Shown here: positions 24,381-32,532 of the stretch, piece after piece | Layout: each line of letters opens with the position of its first letter | Numbering within the stretch: position 1 is the first letter of the stretch | Source: Agrococcus baldri | Lineage (GTDB): Bacteria; Actinomycetota; Actinomycetes; Actinomycetales; Microbacteriaceae | Length of the DNA stretch: 63,787 nucleotides | Assembly: GCA_007988785.1 (NCBI GenBank) | Contig: BJUU01000015.1 | Span: forward strand, 1-63,787 | Direction: 5' to 3' | Position numbers and translations under genes: made by a program | Notes under the pieces: generated by a model | Databases searched by the model: none | Told to the model about the DNA's origin: nothing | What the model saw: only the letters and a program-made list of their open reading frames with translations

Positions 24381-25130
24381 ATGGATCTCGCACTGCTCCT
24401 CTCGCTCGCCCTGCTCGCCCTCGTCGACAGCCTGAGCGTCGGCACGCTGCTCGTGCCGATCTTCTTCCTGCTCGCGCCCGGCGGCGTGCGCATCGGCCGG
24501 GTGCTGCTGTACCTCGTGTCGATCGCCGCCTTCTACCTCGTCGTCGGGGTGGTGATCGCGAGCGGAGCGGGATGGGTGACGGATGCGATGGCCGGCGTGG
24601 GCGAGAGCGGCCCGGTGACGTGGGCGCAGCTCCTGCTCGGCCTCGCGCTGCTGGGCGGGGCGCTCGTGTTCGGCAAGCGCGCGCCGAAGGCCGGCACGCC
24701 GGAGGCGGAGGCCATGCTGAGCCGCCCGCCCGGCAGGCTCTCGCGCTGGCGCGACACGGCGATGCAGGACGGCGGCGGCGTGGCGCTCGTGGGCGTCGCG
24801 GTGGGCGCCGGCGTGCTCGAGCTGGCGACGATGCTGCCCTACCTGGGCGCGATCGGGCTGCTGACGCAGGCGGCGCTGCCGCTGCCGCAGCTGGTGGCGG
24901 TGCTCGCCGGCTACTGCGCGATCATGGTCGCGCCCGCCCTCGTGCTGCTGCTCGGACGCGTGCTGCTGCGCGCGGTCGTCGAGCCGCCGCTGCAGCGGCT
25001 CGCCCGCTGGCTGCAGCTCAACGGGGCCGAGAACACCGCGTGGATCATCGGCATCGTCGGCTTCCTGCTGGCGCGCGACGCCGCGACGCGGCTCGGCCTG
25101 CTCGAGCAGCTCGGCGTCGCCCTCGGGTGA
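24381..25130 (+). CDS. GAP-family (SfLAP/PF11139-type) membrane protein
   Basis: 249 aa with six hydrophobic helices: MDLALLLSLALLALVDSLSV at the start and the paired-helix blocks LIPYLGAIGLL-like near residue 155 are characteristic of the Sap/GAP family, relatives of LysE-type exporters. In mycobacteria family members help export glycopeptidolipids. No ribosome binding site is obvious before ATG 24381. Divergent from the two-component system, which makes it a candidate target. Confidence 0.8.
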   Translation: MDLALLLSLALLALVDSLSVGTLLVPIFFLLAPGGVRIGRVLLYLVSIAAFYLVVGVVIASGAGWVTDAMAGVGESGPVTWAQLLLGLALLGGALVFGKRAPKAGTPEAEAMLSRPPGRLSRWRDTAMQDGGGVALVGVAVGAGVLELATMLPYLGAIGLLTQAALPLPQLVAVLAGYCAIMVAPALVLLLGRVLLRAVVEPPLQRLARWLQLNGAENTAWIIGIVGFLLARDAATRLGLLEQLGVALG

Positions 25131-25195
25131 CGTCGCGCGCGAGGCGACGCGGGCTGTCCGCGCTCGTGACGCGCCGCCGGCCTCCCTTGCTGTTT

Positions 25196-25217
25196 TGAGT
25201 CATTCATGATTGAGTGA
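25196..25217. promoter_or_regulatory. Fur/PerR-type operator overlapping the regulator promoter
   Basis: An imperfect palindrome centred on TCATGA (TTGAGTCAT before it, TTGAGTGA after it); 8 of 11 base pairs match across the axis. It is a rare AT-rich patch immediately upstream of the Fur-family gene, and includes the plausible -10 box CATGAT (25205-25210). Expected to bind the regulator encoded next to it. Confidence 0.5.
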
Positions 25218-25221
25218 GGGC

Positions 25222-25662
25222 ATGAGCACGGAGGTCGAGCAGGCGGCGACGCGGGACACCGCGCTGCTGCGCGAGCGCGGCCTGCGGGTGACGCAGGGCC
25301 GCCTCGCGGTGCTCGACATGCTCGCGCGGCAACCGCACGCCGACGCCGAGCGGCTGCATCGCGCGCTCGCCGAGCACGGCCACCCCACGAGCGTGCAGTC
25401 GGTGCACAACGTGCTGGGCGACCTCACGGCCGCCGGGCTCGTGCGACGCTTCGAGCCGGAGCGCTCGGCCGCGCGCTACGAGCGCCGCATCGACGACAAC
25501 CACCACCACGCCGTCTGCGAGCGCTGCGGCAGGGTCGAGGACGTCGACTGCGTGGTCGGCGAGGCCCCGTGCCTGCACGCCGACGCGCCCGCGGGCTTCA
25601 CCGTGCACGCCGCCGACATCACGTTCGTCGGCGTCTGCGCCGACTGCGCGACGGCGGCCTAG
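25222..25662 (+). CDS. Fur-family transcriptional regulator, peroxide-sensing type
   Basis: 146 aa. Winged helix ([38 protein letters not shown]) then the metal-binding domain with [13 protein letters not shown] and the C-terminal CADC; the two CxxC pairs build the structural zinc site. An Asp precedes the His cluster, as in PerR/CatR rather than Fur. The catalase gene lies directly downstream, so the likely job is peroxide-responsive repression of the unit. ATG 25222 is preferred; an in-frame TTG at 25210 lies inside the operator. Confidence 0.88.
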   Translation: MSTEVEQAATRDTALLRERGLRVTQGRLAVLDMLARQPHADAERLHRALAEHGHPTSVQSVHNVLGDLTAAGLVRRFEPERSAARYERRIDDNHHHAVCERCGRVEDVDCVVGEAPCLHADAPAGFTVHAADITFVGVCADCATAA

Positions 25663-25799
25663 CGGCGCACCCGCACCACCCACCCGCGCGACGCAGCGCA
25701 CCCGGGCGACGCAGCCCATCCGACCCCATGCCCCGGGCCGCAGCGCCACCGCGCCGCGCCCGCGAACCGAACGACAGTCACGAGAAGGAGACGAGCAGC

Positions 25800-27305
25800 A
25801 TGACGAACCCCACCACCAACGCCGTCGGCGCACCGATCGCGAGCGACGCGCACTCGCAGAGCGTCGGCGCCGACGGCGCGATCGCGCTGACCGACCACTA
25901 CCTGGTCGAGAAGCTCGCCCACTTCAACCGCGAGCGCGTGCCCGAGCGCGTGGTGCACGCCAAGGGCGGCGGCGCCTTCGGCACCTTCGTGACGACGCAC
26001 GACGTGAGCGCCTACACGAAGGCCGCGCTGTTCCAGCCCGGCGCCGAGACCGACATGCTCGCGCGCTTCTCGACCGTCGCCGGCGAGCAGGGCAGCCCCG
26101 ACACCTGGCGCGACCCGCGCGGCTTCGCGCTGAAGTTCTACACCAGCGAGGGCAACTACGACCTGGTCGGCAACAACACCCCCGTCTTCTTCATCCGCGA
26201 CGGCATCAAGTTCCCCGACTTCATCCACTCGCAGAAGCGCCTGCCCGGCTCGAACCTGCGCGACAACGACATGCAGTGGGACTTCTGGACGAACTCGCCC
26301 GAGTCGGCCCACCAGGTGACGTGGCTGATGGGCGACCGCGGCCTGCCCAAGTCGTGGCGCTTCATGGACGGCTTCGGCTCGCACACCTACCAGTGGATCA
26401 ACGCCGCGGGCGAGCGCTTCTGGGTGAAGTACCACTTCAAGACGAACCAGGGCAACGACTTCCTGCCGCAGGCCGAGGCCGACCAGCTGGCAGGCAGCGA
26501 CGCCGACCACCACATCCGCGACCTCTACGAGGCGATCGAGCGCGGCGAGCACCCCACCTGGCAGCTGCACGTGCAGGTCATGCCCTACGAGGATGCGAAG
26601 ACCTACCGCTTCAACCCCTTCGACCTCACGAAGGTGTGGCCGCACGCCGACTACCCGCTCATCCCGGTCGGCACGATGACGCTCAACCGCAACCCCGAGA
26701 ACTACTTCGCCGAGATCGAGCAGGCGGCGTTCTCGCCCGCCAGCTTCGTGCCCGGCATCGCGGCCAGCCCCGACAAGATGCTGCAGGCGCGCATCTTCAG
26801 CTACGCCGACGCGCACCGCTACCGCATCGGCGTCAACCACGCCGACCTGCCCGTCAACCGCGCACAGGCCGAGGTGCACAGCTACCACAAGGACGGCAGC
26901 ATGCGGCACGGCTTCCGCCCCGCGTCGGCACCCGTCTACGCACCGAACTCGTTCGGCGGGCCGGCGGCGGATGCGGCTGCGGCCGGTGACGAGGCGGGCT
27001 GGGCGTCCGACGGCGAGCTCGTGCGCGTCGCACACACCCTGCACCCCGAGGACGACGACTTCGGCCAGCCGGGCACGCTCTTCCGCGAGGTGTTCACCGA
27101 CGCCGAGCGCGAGCGCATGATCGCGAACGTGACCGGCCACGTCGGCGCCACGCGCATCCCCGAGATCCGGGAGCGCGCCATCCAGTACTGGAAGAACGTC
27201 GACGCCGAGCTCGGTGCGCGCGTCGAGGCGGGGCTCGCGCCCATCGCCGAGCCGCGCACGGCGCTCGCGGGCGAGCCGGTGCCGGCTCCCGTTGGCGCGA
27301 AGTGA
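25800..27305 (+). CDS. katA: monofunctional haem catalase
   Basis: Small-subunit clade 3-type catalase of 501 aa; converts H2O2 to water and oxygen. The distal His53 lies in [12 protein letters not shown], the distal Asn in [13 protein letters not shown] and the proximal haem-ligating Tyr in [17 protein letters not shown] 25800 follows GAAGGAG. The 137-bp gap after the Fur-type gene contains a short imperfect tandem repeat of GCGACGCAGC. Co-regulation with the upstream regulator is inferred. Confidence 0.96.
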   Translation: MTNPTTNAVGAPIASDAHSQSVGADGAIALTDHYLVEKLAHFNRERVPERVVHAKGGGAFGTFVTTHDVSAYTKAALFQPGAETDMLARFSTVAGEQGSPDTWRDPRGFALKFYTSEGNYDLVGNNTPVFFIRDGIKFPDFIHSQKRLPGSNLRDNDMQWDFWTNSPESAHQVTWLMGDRGLPKSWRFMDGFGSHTYQWINAAGERFWVKYHFKTNQGNDFLPQAEADQLAGSDADHHIRDLYEAIERGEHPTWQLHVQVMPYEDAKTYRFNPFDLTKVWPHADYPLIPVGTMTLNRNPENYFAEIEQAAFSPASFVPGIAASPDKMLQARIFSYADAHRYRIGVNHADLPVNRAQAEVHSYHKDGSMRHGFRPASAPVYAPNSFGGPAADAAAAGDEAGWASDGELVRVAHTLHPEDDDFGQPGTLFREVFTDAERERMIANVTGHVGATRIPEIRERAIQYWKNVDAELGARVEAGLAPIAEPRTALAGEPVPAPVGAK

Positions 27306-27360
27306 CGCGCACAGCGCACCCGTCGCTTCGTCGCATGACGTGACGGATGCGTTCCCGCAC

Positions 27361-27394
27361 GCGGCCCGCACCGGTTCCGATCGGCGCGGGCCGC
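27361..27394. terminator. terminator after catalase gene
   Basis: A 9-bp stem GCGGCCCGC (27361-27369 with 27386-27394) with a 16-nt loop lies 55 nt after the katA stop. Confidence 0.55.
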
Positions 27395-27404
27395 GTCGCG
27401 TCGC

Positions 27405-27472
27405 GAACGGGACCCGTTCCACCTCCGGGGACTCGGTGCACCAGGTCCCCGAAGGTGCAACAGGTCCCCGAA
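27405..27472. repeat. intergenic palindrome plus 19-bp tandem repeat, element copy 1
   Basis: GAACGGG-A-CCCGTTC (27405-27419) is a 7-bp inverted repeat. It is followed by two adjacent 19-bp units, 27435-27453 and 27454-27472, of the form GGTGCAMCAGGTCCCCGAA that differ at one base; CGGGGAC at 27426-27432 pairs with GTCCCCG. The segment resembles the element at 62659-62720. It lies in the convergent gap between katA and the GAD-like gene. Confidence 0.6.
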
Positions 27473-27568
27473 GCAGGGGGCGCGACGGGGCGCGCTGCAC
27501 GCGCCGAGCCCGTAGGTCGAGGAGCGCGCCGGCGCAGCCGGCACGCGTCACGAGACCGGAGCCGTCGA

Positions 27569-28099
27569 TCAGTGCAGGATCGGCCCCTGCCGGTCGAGCA
27601 TCGCCTCGATCGCCGGCAGCGCCGGCCGCGGCTCCAGCGCACCACCCGACTCGACCAGCACCTCGTCGTAGGCCGGCACGCCGTGGCGGGCCACCGCATC
27701 CGGGTAGGGATCCCAGTCGAGCGCCCGCGCCAGGTGCACCGCCCCGTGCTTCGCGGTCAGCCGCACGAAGGTGCGCGGCCGCGAGCCGAGCCCGACGGCG
27801 CGCCGCTGCCGCAGCAGCAGCCCCGTCACGCCGCGATCGGGCTCCCACAGCACGACGTCGGCGAGCGCCGTGACCATGATCGGCACGGCGCGGCCGTCGC
27901 CGATCATCTTGCCCAGCAGGTTGCCGATGCGCGCCTCGTACGCGTGCGGGTCGACGATGCGCACGAAGCCCTCGCCGAACGAGCCGTAGCCGCAGCGCTG
28001 CCAGAGCTCGACGATCTCCTCCGGGACGAGCCCCTCATAGGCGTCGAGCGTCTCCTGCGCGACCGGCGCGTGCGCGACGAAGTCGGGGATCTCGAGCAT
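27569..28099 (-). CDS. GAD-like/DUF1851 domain protein
   Basis: 176 aa. An N-terminal GAD-like domain (LVPEEIVELWQRCGYGSFGE; FVRIVDPHAYEARI) is followed by a DUF1851-like C-terminal domain (AVPIMVTALADVVLWEPD). In other bacteria this architecture is found in the Tdi1-type immunity proteins of toxin systems and in orphan copies. No toxin gene is adjacent: the gene starts 16 nt after the purB stop and is probably read with purB. The role here is unknown. Confidence 0.78.
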   Translation of the reverse strand: MLEIPDFVAHAPVAQETLDAYEGLVPEEIVELWQRCGYGSFGEGFVRIVDPHAYEARIGNLLGKMIGDGRAVPIMVTALADVVLWEPDRGVTGLLLRQRRAVGLGSRPRTFVRLTAKHGAVHLARALDWDPYPDAVARHGVPAYDEVLVESGGALEPRPALPAIEAMLDRQGPILH

Positions 28100-28115
28100 G
28101 GCCCTGCAGCGCCTG

Positions 28116-29495
28116 CTACGGCAGTCGGTCGACCAGCTGCGAGGCGACGCCCGTGTACGTGCTCGGCGTGAGCCGGCGCAGCCGCTCCTTCGCCGCATCC
28201 GAGATGTCGAGGCCGTCGACGAAGGCGACGAGCTCTGCCTGCCCGACCTTCTGCCCGCGGGTGAGCTCCTTGAGCTGCGCGTAGGGGTCGGCGATCTGCG
28301 AGCTGCCGGCGAGCACCTCGGCGCGGATGACGGTCTGGATCGCCTCGGCCAGCACCTCCCAGTTGCCATCGAGCGCCGCGTCGAGCGCCGCATCCGAGAC
28401 CGCGATCTCCGACAGGCCCCGCCTCAGGTTGTCGAGCGCGAGCAGCGAGTGGCCGAGCGCGACGCCGATGTTGCGCTGCGTCGACGAGTCGGTGAGGTCA
28501 CGCTGCAGCCGGCTCGTGACGAGCGTCGCCGACAGCGACTCGAGCAGCGCAGAGGCGATCTCGAGGTTGGCCTCGGCGTTCTCGAACCGGATCGGGTTGA
28601 TCTTGTGCGGCATGGTCGACGAGCCGGTGGCGCCCGCGACCGGGATCTGCGTGAACGTGCCGAGCATGATGTACGTCCACACGTCGGTCGCCAGGTTGTG
28701 CAGGATGCGGCCCGCGTGCGAGATGGCGCCGAAGAGCTCTGCCTGCCAGTCGTGCGACTCGATCTGCGTCGTCAGCGGGTTCCAGGTGAGGCCCAGGTGC
28801 TCCACGAAGGCGGATGCGGTGGCCGGCCAGTCGGCGCCCGGCTCGGCCACGACGTGGGCCGAGAAGGTGCCCGTGGCGCCCGCGAACTTGCCGAGCGCCT
28901 CGACGGCGCCGATGCGCTTCGCCTGCCGCTCGAGCCGCCAGGCCACGACCGCGAGCTCCTTGCCGAGCGTCGTCGGGGTGGCGGGCTGGCCGTGCGTGAG
29001 CGAGAGCATCGGCCGGTCGCGCTGCTCGAGCGCGAGCTCGCGCAGCCGGTCGATCACGCCGCGGAAGGCGGGCATCCAGACCTCGTCGACGGCCGCCTTG
29101 ATGGTGAGCGCGTAGGAGAGGTTGTTGATGTCCTCGCTCGTGCAGGCGATGTGCACGGCCTCCGCGAGCCGCGTCAGCCCCTGCTGCTCGAGCCGGTCGC
29201 GCACGAGGTACTCGACGGCCTTGACGTCGTGCCGGGTGACGGCCTCCTTCTCGGCGAGCGCGTCGATCTGCTCCTGGCCGAAGCCCGCCGCCCACTGCCG
29301 CAGCGCATCCGCATCGCCCGCGTCGACCGGCTCGGCGCCGAAGAGCCGGTGCTCGGCGACCCACAGCAGCCACTCGACCTCGACGTGCACGCGCGCCCGG
29401 TTGAGGCCCGCCTCCGAGAGGTGCTCGGCGAGCGCCGAGGTCTGCCGGCGGTAGCGGCCGTCGAGCGGCGAGAGGGGCTGGATGGGCAGCGGCAT
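28116..29495 (-). CDS. purB: adenylosuccinate lyase
   Basis: 459 aa; catalyses two steps in purine synthesis, SAICAR to AICAR and adenylosuccinate to AMP. The fumarase/aspartase superfamily signature GSSTMPHKINPIRFENAEAN and the catalytic His regions (TSEDINNLSYAL; LTHGQPATPTTLG) are present. The N-terminus PIQPLSPLDGRY is the family norm and fixes the start. It lies 9 nt downstream of the phosphatase gene, in one probable operon with it and the GAD-like gene. Confidence 0.97.
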   Translation of the reverse strand: MPLPIQPLSPLDGRYRRQTSALAEHLSEAGLNRARVHVEVEWLLWVAEHRLFGAEPVDAGDADALRQWAAGFGQEQIDALAEKEAVTRHDVKAVEYLVRDRLEQQGLTRLAEAVHIACTSEDINNLSYALTIKAAVDEVWMPAFRGVIDRLRELALEQRDRPMLSLTHGQPATPTTLGKELAVVAWRLERQAKRIGAVEALGKFAGATGTFSAHVVAEPGADWPATASAFVEHLGLTWNPLTTQIESHDWQAELFGAISHAGRILHNLATDVWTYIMLGTFTQIPVAGATGSSTMPHKINPIRFENAEANLEIASALLESLSATLVTSRLQRDLTDSSTQRNIGVALGHSLLALDNLRRGLSEIAVSDAALDAALDGNWEVLAEAIQTVIRAEVLAGSSQIADPYAQLKELTRGQKVGQAELVAFVDGLDISDAAKERLRRLTPSTYTGVASQLVDRLP

Positions 29496-29504
29496 GGGGC
29501 TCCT

Positions 29505-30017
29505 TCAGGGGCGCATGGCGGGCTGGATCTGGCGGAACAGCCTGCCGACGGCGGTCTCGATCTGGTGCAGGACGGTGCCGAAGAACGCGTCCTCCGAGTA
29601 GTAGGGGTCTGGCACGTCCTGCCCCGTCGCGTCGGGATCGAACGACAGCAGCAGCCGGATCTTGGAGTGCTGCTCGTCGCCGCGGGCGAGCGAGCGCAGC
29701 GCGCGCTCCTGGCCGCGGTCGAAGGCGATCACGAGGTCGAAGGAGTCGAGCCACTTGGCCTTGAACTGCTTGGCGCGGTGGGCGACGGCGTCGTAGCCGG
29801 CGTCGGTGAGCGCCGCGAGCGTGCGCGGGTCGGCGGTCTCGCCCACGTGGTACTCGCTGATGCCGGCGCTCGCGACCAGCAGCCGGTCGGCGACGCCGTG
29901 CTTCTTGGCGAGGTGCTCGAAGACGGTCGCCGCCATCGGCGAGCGGCAGATGTTGCCGGTGCAGACGAAGCAGACGCGGAAGCGCGTCGCATCGGCGAAC
30001 TCCCGGTCGATGGTCAC
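29505..30017 (-). CDS. low-molecular-weight protein-tyrosine phosphatase
   Basis: 170 aa. The P-loop CTGNICR (Cys19 to Arg25) followed by SPMA, and the general-acid loop with VPDPYYSED, identify an LMW-PTP. The GTG at 30017 is chosen because CAGAAT lies 6 nt before it; an upstream ATG at 30035 would lie on the far side of that box. Likely acts on phosphotyrosine proteins; arsenate reductase activity is less likely given the DPYY motif. Confidence 0.92.
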   Translation of the reverse strand: MTIDREFADATRFRVCFVCTGNICRSPMAATVFEHLAKKHGVADRLLVASAGISEYHVGETADPRTLAALTDAGYDAVAHRAKQFKAKWLDSFDLVIAFDRGQERALRSLARGDEQHSKIRLLLSFDPDATGQDVPDPYYSEDAFFGTVLHQIETAVGRLFRQIQPAMRP

Positions 30018-30023
30018 GCCTCC

Positions 30024-30029
30024 ATTCTG
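30024..30029 (-). promoter_or_regulatory. -10 box deciding the phosphatase start
   Basis: CAGAAT, 6 nt before GTG 30017 on the minus strand; it probably drives the phosphatase-purB-GAD-like unit. Confidence 0.55.
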
Positions 30030-30158
30030 GCGCACGGGGATGCGCCGCGCGCGCGGGTCGGCCGGCGGATGTGGAGGGCCGGCTTCTCCACAGGCCGATA
30101 CCGCGGCGGCACGGCGGGCGGGCCGCCAGTGGCACGGTGCCTGCCGGGAGGGTGCGAG

Positions 30159-30422
30159 ATGACGATGACGATGACGGATGCGATGGCGATGGCCGCGCGG
30201 TCGAGCGCGGTGGCCGAGGCGCGGGAGGCCAGCGCGGCGGTCGCGAGGGCGGCGCGGCGCGTCGACGACGCCCGGGCGCTGATCGACCTGCGGGGCGCCG
30301 AGGGCTGGCTCGGGCCCGCGCGCGAGCTGCTGGACGCCCGGCTCGCGGCGCTGCGCGGGCGGATGGCGGCCGAGGGCCGCGAGCTCGAGCTGCTCGCGGG
30401 CGCGATCGAGGGTGCGGTGTGA
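30159..30422 (+). CDS. small helical protein paired with a hydrolase
   Basis: 87 aa, nearly all helical: an Ala/Met-rich first half (MAMAARSSAVAEAREASA) and an amphipathic second half (WLGPARELLDARLAALRGRM). Size and helical-hairpin layout recall WXG100/Esx proteins but there is no WXG motif, only Gly-Trp-Leu-Gly at the turn. GGGAGGG precedes ATG 30159. The stop and the next gene's GTG overlap, so it is co-translated with the hydrolase. Unknown function; a chaperone or co-exported partner is a guess. Confidence 0.7.
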   Translation: MTMTMTDAMAMAARSSAVAEAREASAAVARAARRVDDARALIDLRGAEGWLGPARELLDARLAALRGRMAAEGRELELLAGAIEGAV

Positions 30423-32056
30423 GCGGCCAGGGCGGCGACTGGAGCGGTGGCGGCGGCATCGTCGGACGCTCCGGCGGCGGCTTCGGCGGGGGAGGCGGGG
30501 CGCTCGCGGGATTCGTCGGCACGGGACTCGTCGGCGGCGGTGCCTTCGGCGCCGCGCCCGCAGCCGTGCCGCCTCCCGCGACGGGGCAGGTGGTCGCGTG
30601 GGACGAGAGCGCGACGAGCATCGCGTGCGCCCGCCTGCGGGACGGCGTGCGGCAGCTCGAGCACGCGCTCGTGGCGCTGCGCGGCGCCCCCGACCTGTGG
30701 GTGTCGCCGGCGCCCGGCGTCAACCGGGCGCTGCTGCGCCGCTGCGCGGCGGAGATCGACCGCCGCACCCTCGAGGTGCAGCGGCTGTGCACCGAGCTCG
30801 ACGACCTGCACGACCTGACGCTGCTCGCGGGTCGCGCCTACGAGGCGGCCTCCGAGGGGGTGCAGCGGCTGATCGAGCATCTCGCCGGCACGCTCGCCTT
30901 CGGCGCCGGCCTGGCGCTGCGCACCGCCATCGCGGCGGCCGCGGCGACCGCACCGGCGTGGGCCCCCGGCCTGCTGCTCGCGGCGGGGATCGGCGCCGGC
31001 GCGGCGCTCGCGATCGGGCTCGTGGCGGTGCCGATCGCCGCGCGGCTCGCGCTCGCCGACCCGCAGCGCGCCGAGGAGCTCGTCGATCTCGCCGGCGACG
31101 GCTTCCGCGACATGCTCGCGCAGGCCGCGGCCGTGTGGGAGCACCTGGGGGAGGCGATGCTCGCCGATCCGGCCTTCCGCGCGGCGCTCGCGATCGCGCT
31201 CGAGTCGATCGACGAGGCGCTCATGGGCTTCGCGGGCGTGCCGCAGGTCGTCGCCGAGGGGCTGGGTGAGCCGGCCGAGGACGCCGTCGTGTTCGGCTAT
31301 CTCGCGGCCGCCGCGGCCGGGGCCGTCAGCGCGCCGCTCGCCTTCGCGGGCAGGGCGCGCGCGACCGCGGTGCGGCGCATCCCGTCGCCCGCCGCGCCGG
31401 TCGGCGACGCGGCGACGGCGATGGCCGTCATGACCGAGGCCGACGCGCCCGTCACGATCTACGCCTTCCGGCTGCCGGACGGCCGGATGCACTACCAGGT
31501 GTTCGTGCGCGGCACGGAGTCGTGGGCCCCGTCGCCGGAGACCGGGATCGACGGCCTCGCCAACCTCGAGAACGCCGCCTCGAGCCCGGCGCGGCTGCAG
31601 GGATCGGACGCCGCGGTGGCCGAGGCGATGCGCGCGGCCGGCATCGACGACGGCGACTCCGTCGACCTGTTCGGCTACTCGCAGGGCGGCGCCGCGGTCG
31701 CGAACGTCGCCGCGAGCGGCGCCTTCGACGTGCGCGCCATGCTGCTGATCGGGGCGCCCGTCGGCGGCACCGTCGTGCCCGAGGGCATCGACGTGCTGAG
31801 CGTCGCGCACACCGGAGACCTCACGGCCGCCGCCGACGGCATGGCCGACGGCAGCATCCGCACCGTCTACCTCGAGAACCGCGGCAGCGAGGGGTCCGGC
31901 CCCATGGCCGACCACAGCAGCGCCGACTACCGCACGACCCTCGAGACCGCGCGCGGCGACATGATGCTCGATGCCTTCAGCGAGCGGCTCGCGCTCGGCA
32001 CGGCGGGCGCGGTGCCGGTGCAGGGCGCGGCCGTGGAGGTGCAGCGGGTGCCGTGA
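30419..32056 (+). CDS. putative alpha/beta-hydrolase with glycine-rich N-terminus
   Basis: 545 aa. Residues 1-45 are strongly Gly-rich; 60-150 are helical (RLRDGVRQLEHALVALRGAP; IDRRTLEVQRLCTELDDLHD), about 155-210 is a hydrophobic glycine-rich double helix (FGAGLALRTAIAAAAATAPA and following) and the C-terminal 200 residues form an alpha/beta-hydrolase domain with nucleophile elbow GYSQGG (Ser421) and a late ADHSSADY that may hold the His. No signal peptide is seen. GTG 30419 overlaps the 87-aa gene's stop (4 nt). The helical region resembles the N-terminal modules of type VII-linked effectors. Function not established. Confidence 0.72.
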   Translation: MSGQGGDWSGGGGIVGRSGGGFGGGGGALAGFVGTGLVGGGAFGAAPAAVPPPATGQVVAWDESATSIACARLRDGVRQLEHALVALRGAPDLWVSPAPGVNRALLRRCAAEIDRRTLEVQRLCTELDDLHDLTLLAGRAYEAASEGVQRLIEHLAGTLAFGAGLALRTAIAAAAATAPAWAPGLLLAAGIGAGAALAIGLVAVPIAARLALADPQRAEELVDLAGDGFRDMLAQAAAVWEHLGEAMLADPAFRAALAIALESIDEALMGFAGVPQVVAEGLGEPAEDAVVFGYLAAAAAGAVSAPLAFAGRARATAVRRIPSPAAPVGDAATAMAVMTEADAPVTIYAFRLPDGRMHYQVFVRGTESWAPSPETGIDGLANLENAASSPARLQGSDAAVAEAMRAAGIDDGDSVDLFGYSQGGAAVANVAASGAFDVRAMLLIGAPVGGTVVPEGIDVLSVAHTGDLTAAADGMADGSIRTVYLENRGSEGSGPMADHSSADYRTTLETARGDMMLDAFSERLALGTAGAVPVQGAAVEVQRVP

Positions 32057-32068
32057 GGCTGCCCGGGC

Positions 32069-32473
32069 TCACCTCTCCCGGGGGCGCTCCTTGCCGAAGA
32101 TCGGCCGCGTCAGGATGGTGATGAGCCAGGTGAGGAAGGCGATGCAGACGGCGGCGAGCATGCCCCACCAGAAGCCGTCCACCCGCAGGCCGACGCCGAC
32201 CGCCTCCGAGATCCAGTGCACGATCATCAGCAGGAAGGCGTTCACGAACAGCGCGACGATGCCGAGCGTGAGGATGTAGAGCGGGAACGCCACGATGCGG
32301 ATGAGGTTGCCGATCGTCGCGTTCACGAGCGCGAACACCAGCGCCACGCCGAGCGTCGTGAGCGCGATCTGCCACCACGCCTCGCCGTAGGAGACGATGT
32401 GGATGCCGCCCACGAACAGCGTGACGAGCCAGATCGCGACGGCGGTGAAGACCACCCGGAGCAGGAATCGCAT
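32069..32473 (-). CDS. PF04020-type (YvlD/phage holin 4) membrane protein
   Basis: 134 aa with four transmembrane helices (LLRVVFTAVAIWLVTLFVGG; ALVFALVNATIGNLIRIV; PLYILTLGIVALFVNAFLLM; WGMLAAVCIAFLTWLITILT) and a basic tail. The motif series NxxIGxxxRxxxxPxxxLTxG identifies the family, which despite the holin name is a common chromosomal membrane protein of unknown role. ATG 32473 is leaderless behind CAGAAT and diverges from hisC. Confidence 0.88.
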   Translation of the reverse strand: MRFLLRVVFTAVAIWLVTLFVGGIHIVSYGEAWWQIALTTLGVALVFALVNATIGNLIRIVAFPLYILTLGIVALFVNAFLLMIVHWISEAVGVGLRVDGFWWGMLAAVCIAFLTWLITILTRPIFGKERPRER

Positions 32474-32479
32474 GCCCCG

Positions 32480-32485
32480 ATTCTG
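32480..32485 (-). promoter_or_regulatory. -10 box, leaderless PF04020 gene
   Basis: CAGAAT, 6 nt before ATG 32473; the divergent hisC -10 box is only 36 nt away, so the two promoters are nearly back to back. Confidence 0.55.
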
Positions 32486-32520
32486 TCACCCATATCCCCC
32501 ACGGGAGCAGAGACTCGCAA

Positions 32521-32526
32521 TAGCCT
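32521..32526 (+). promoter_or_regulatory. -10 box, leaderless hisC operon
   Basis: TAGCCT, 6 nt before GTG 32533. Confidence 0.55.
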
Positions 32527-32532
32527 GAGGCC

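Noticed and set aside
25210-25221. TTG at 25210 as the start of the Fur-type gene
   Set aside because: It lies inside the predicted operator and -10 region, adds no conserved residues, and an ATG follows four codons later.
25663-25799. The GCGACGCAGC repeats between the Fur-type gene and katA as a regulatory array
   Set aside because: Only two to three imperfect units occur in a low-complexity stretch; no symmetry or known site.
30159-30422. A true WXG100/Esx protein
   Set aside because: Size and helicity fit, but the WXG turn and the C-terminal export motif YxxxD/E are absent.
32069-32473. A phage remnant, because of the holin label of PF04020
   Set aside because: The family is a normal chromosomal membrane protein in actinobacteria and no other phage gene is nearby.
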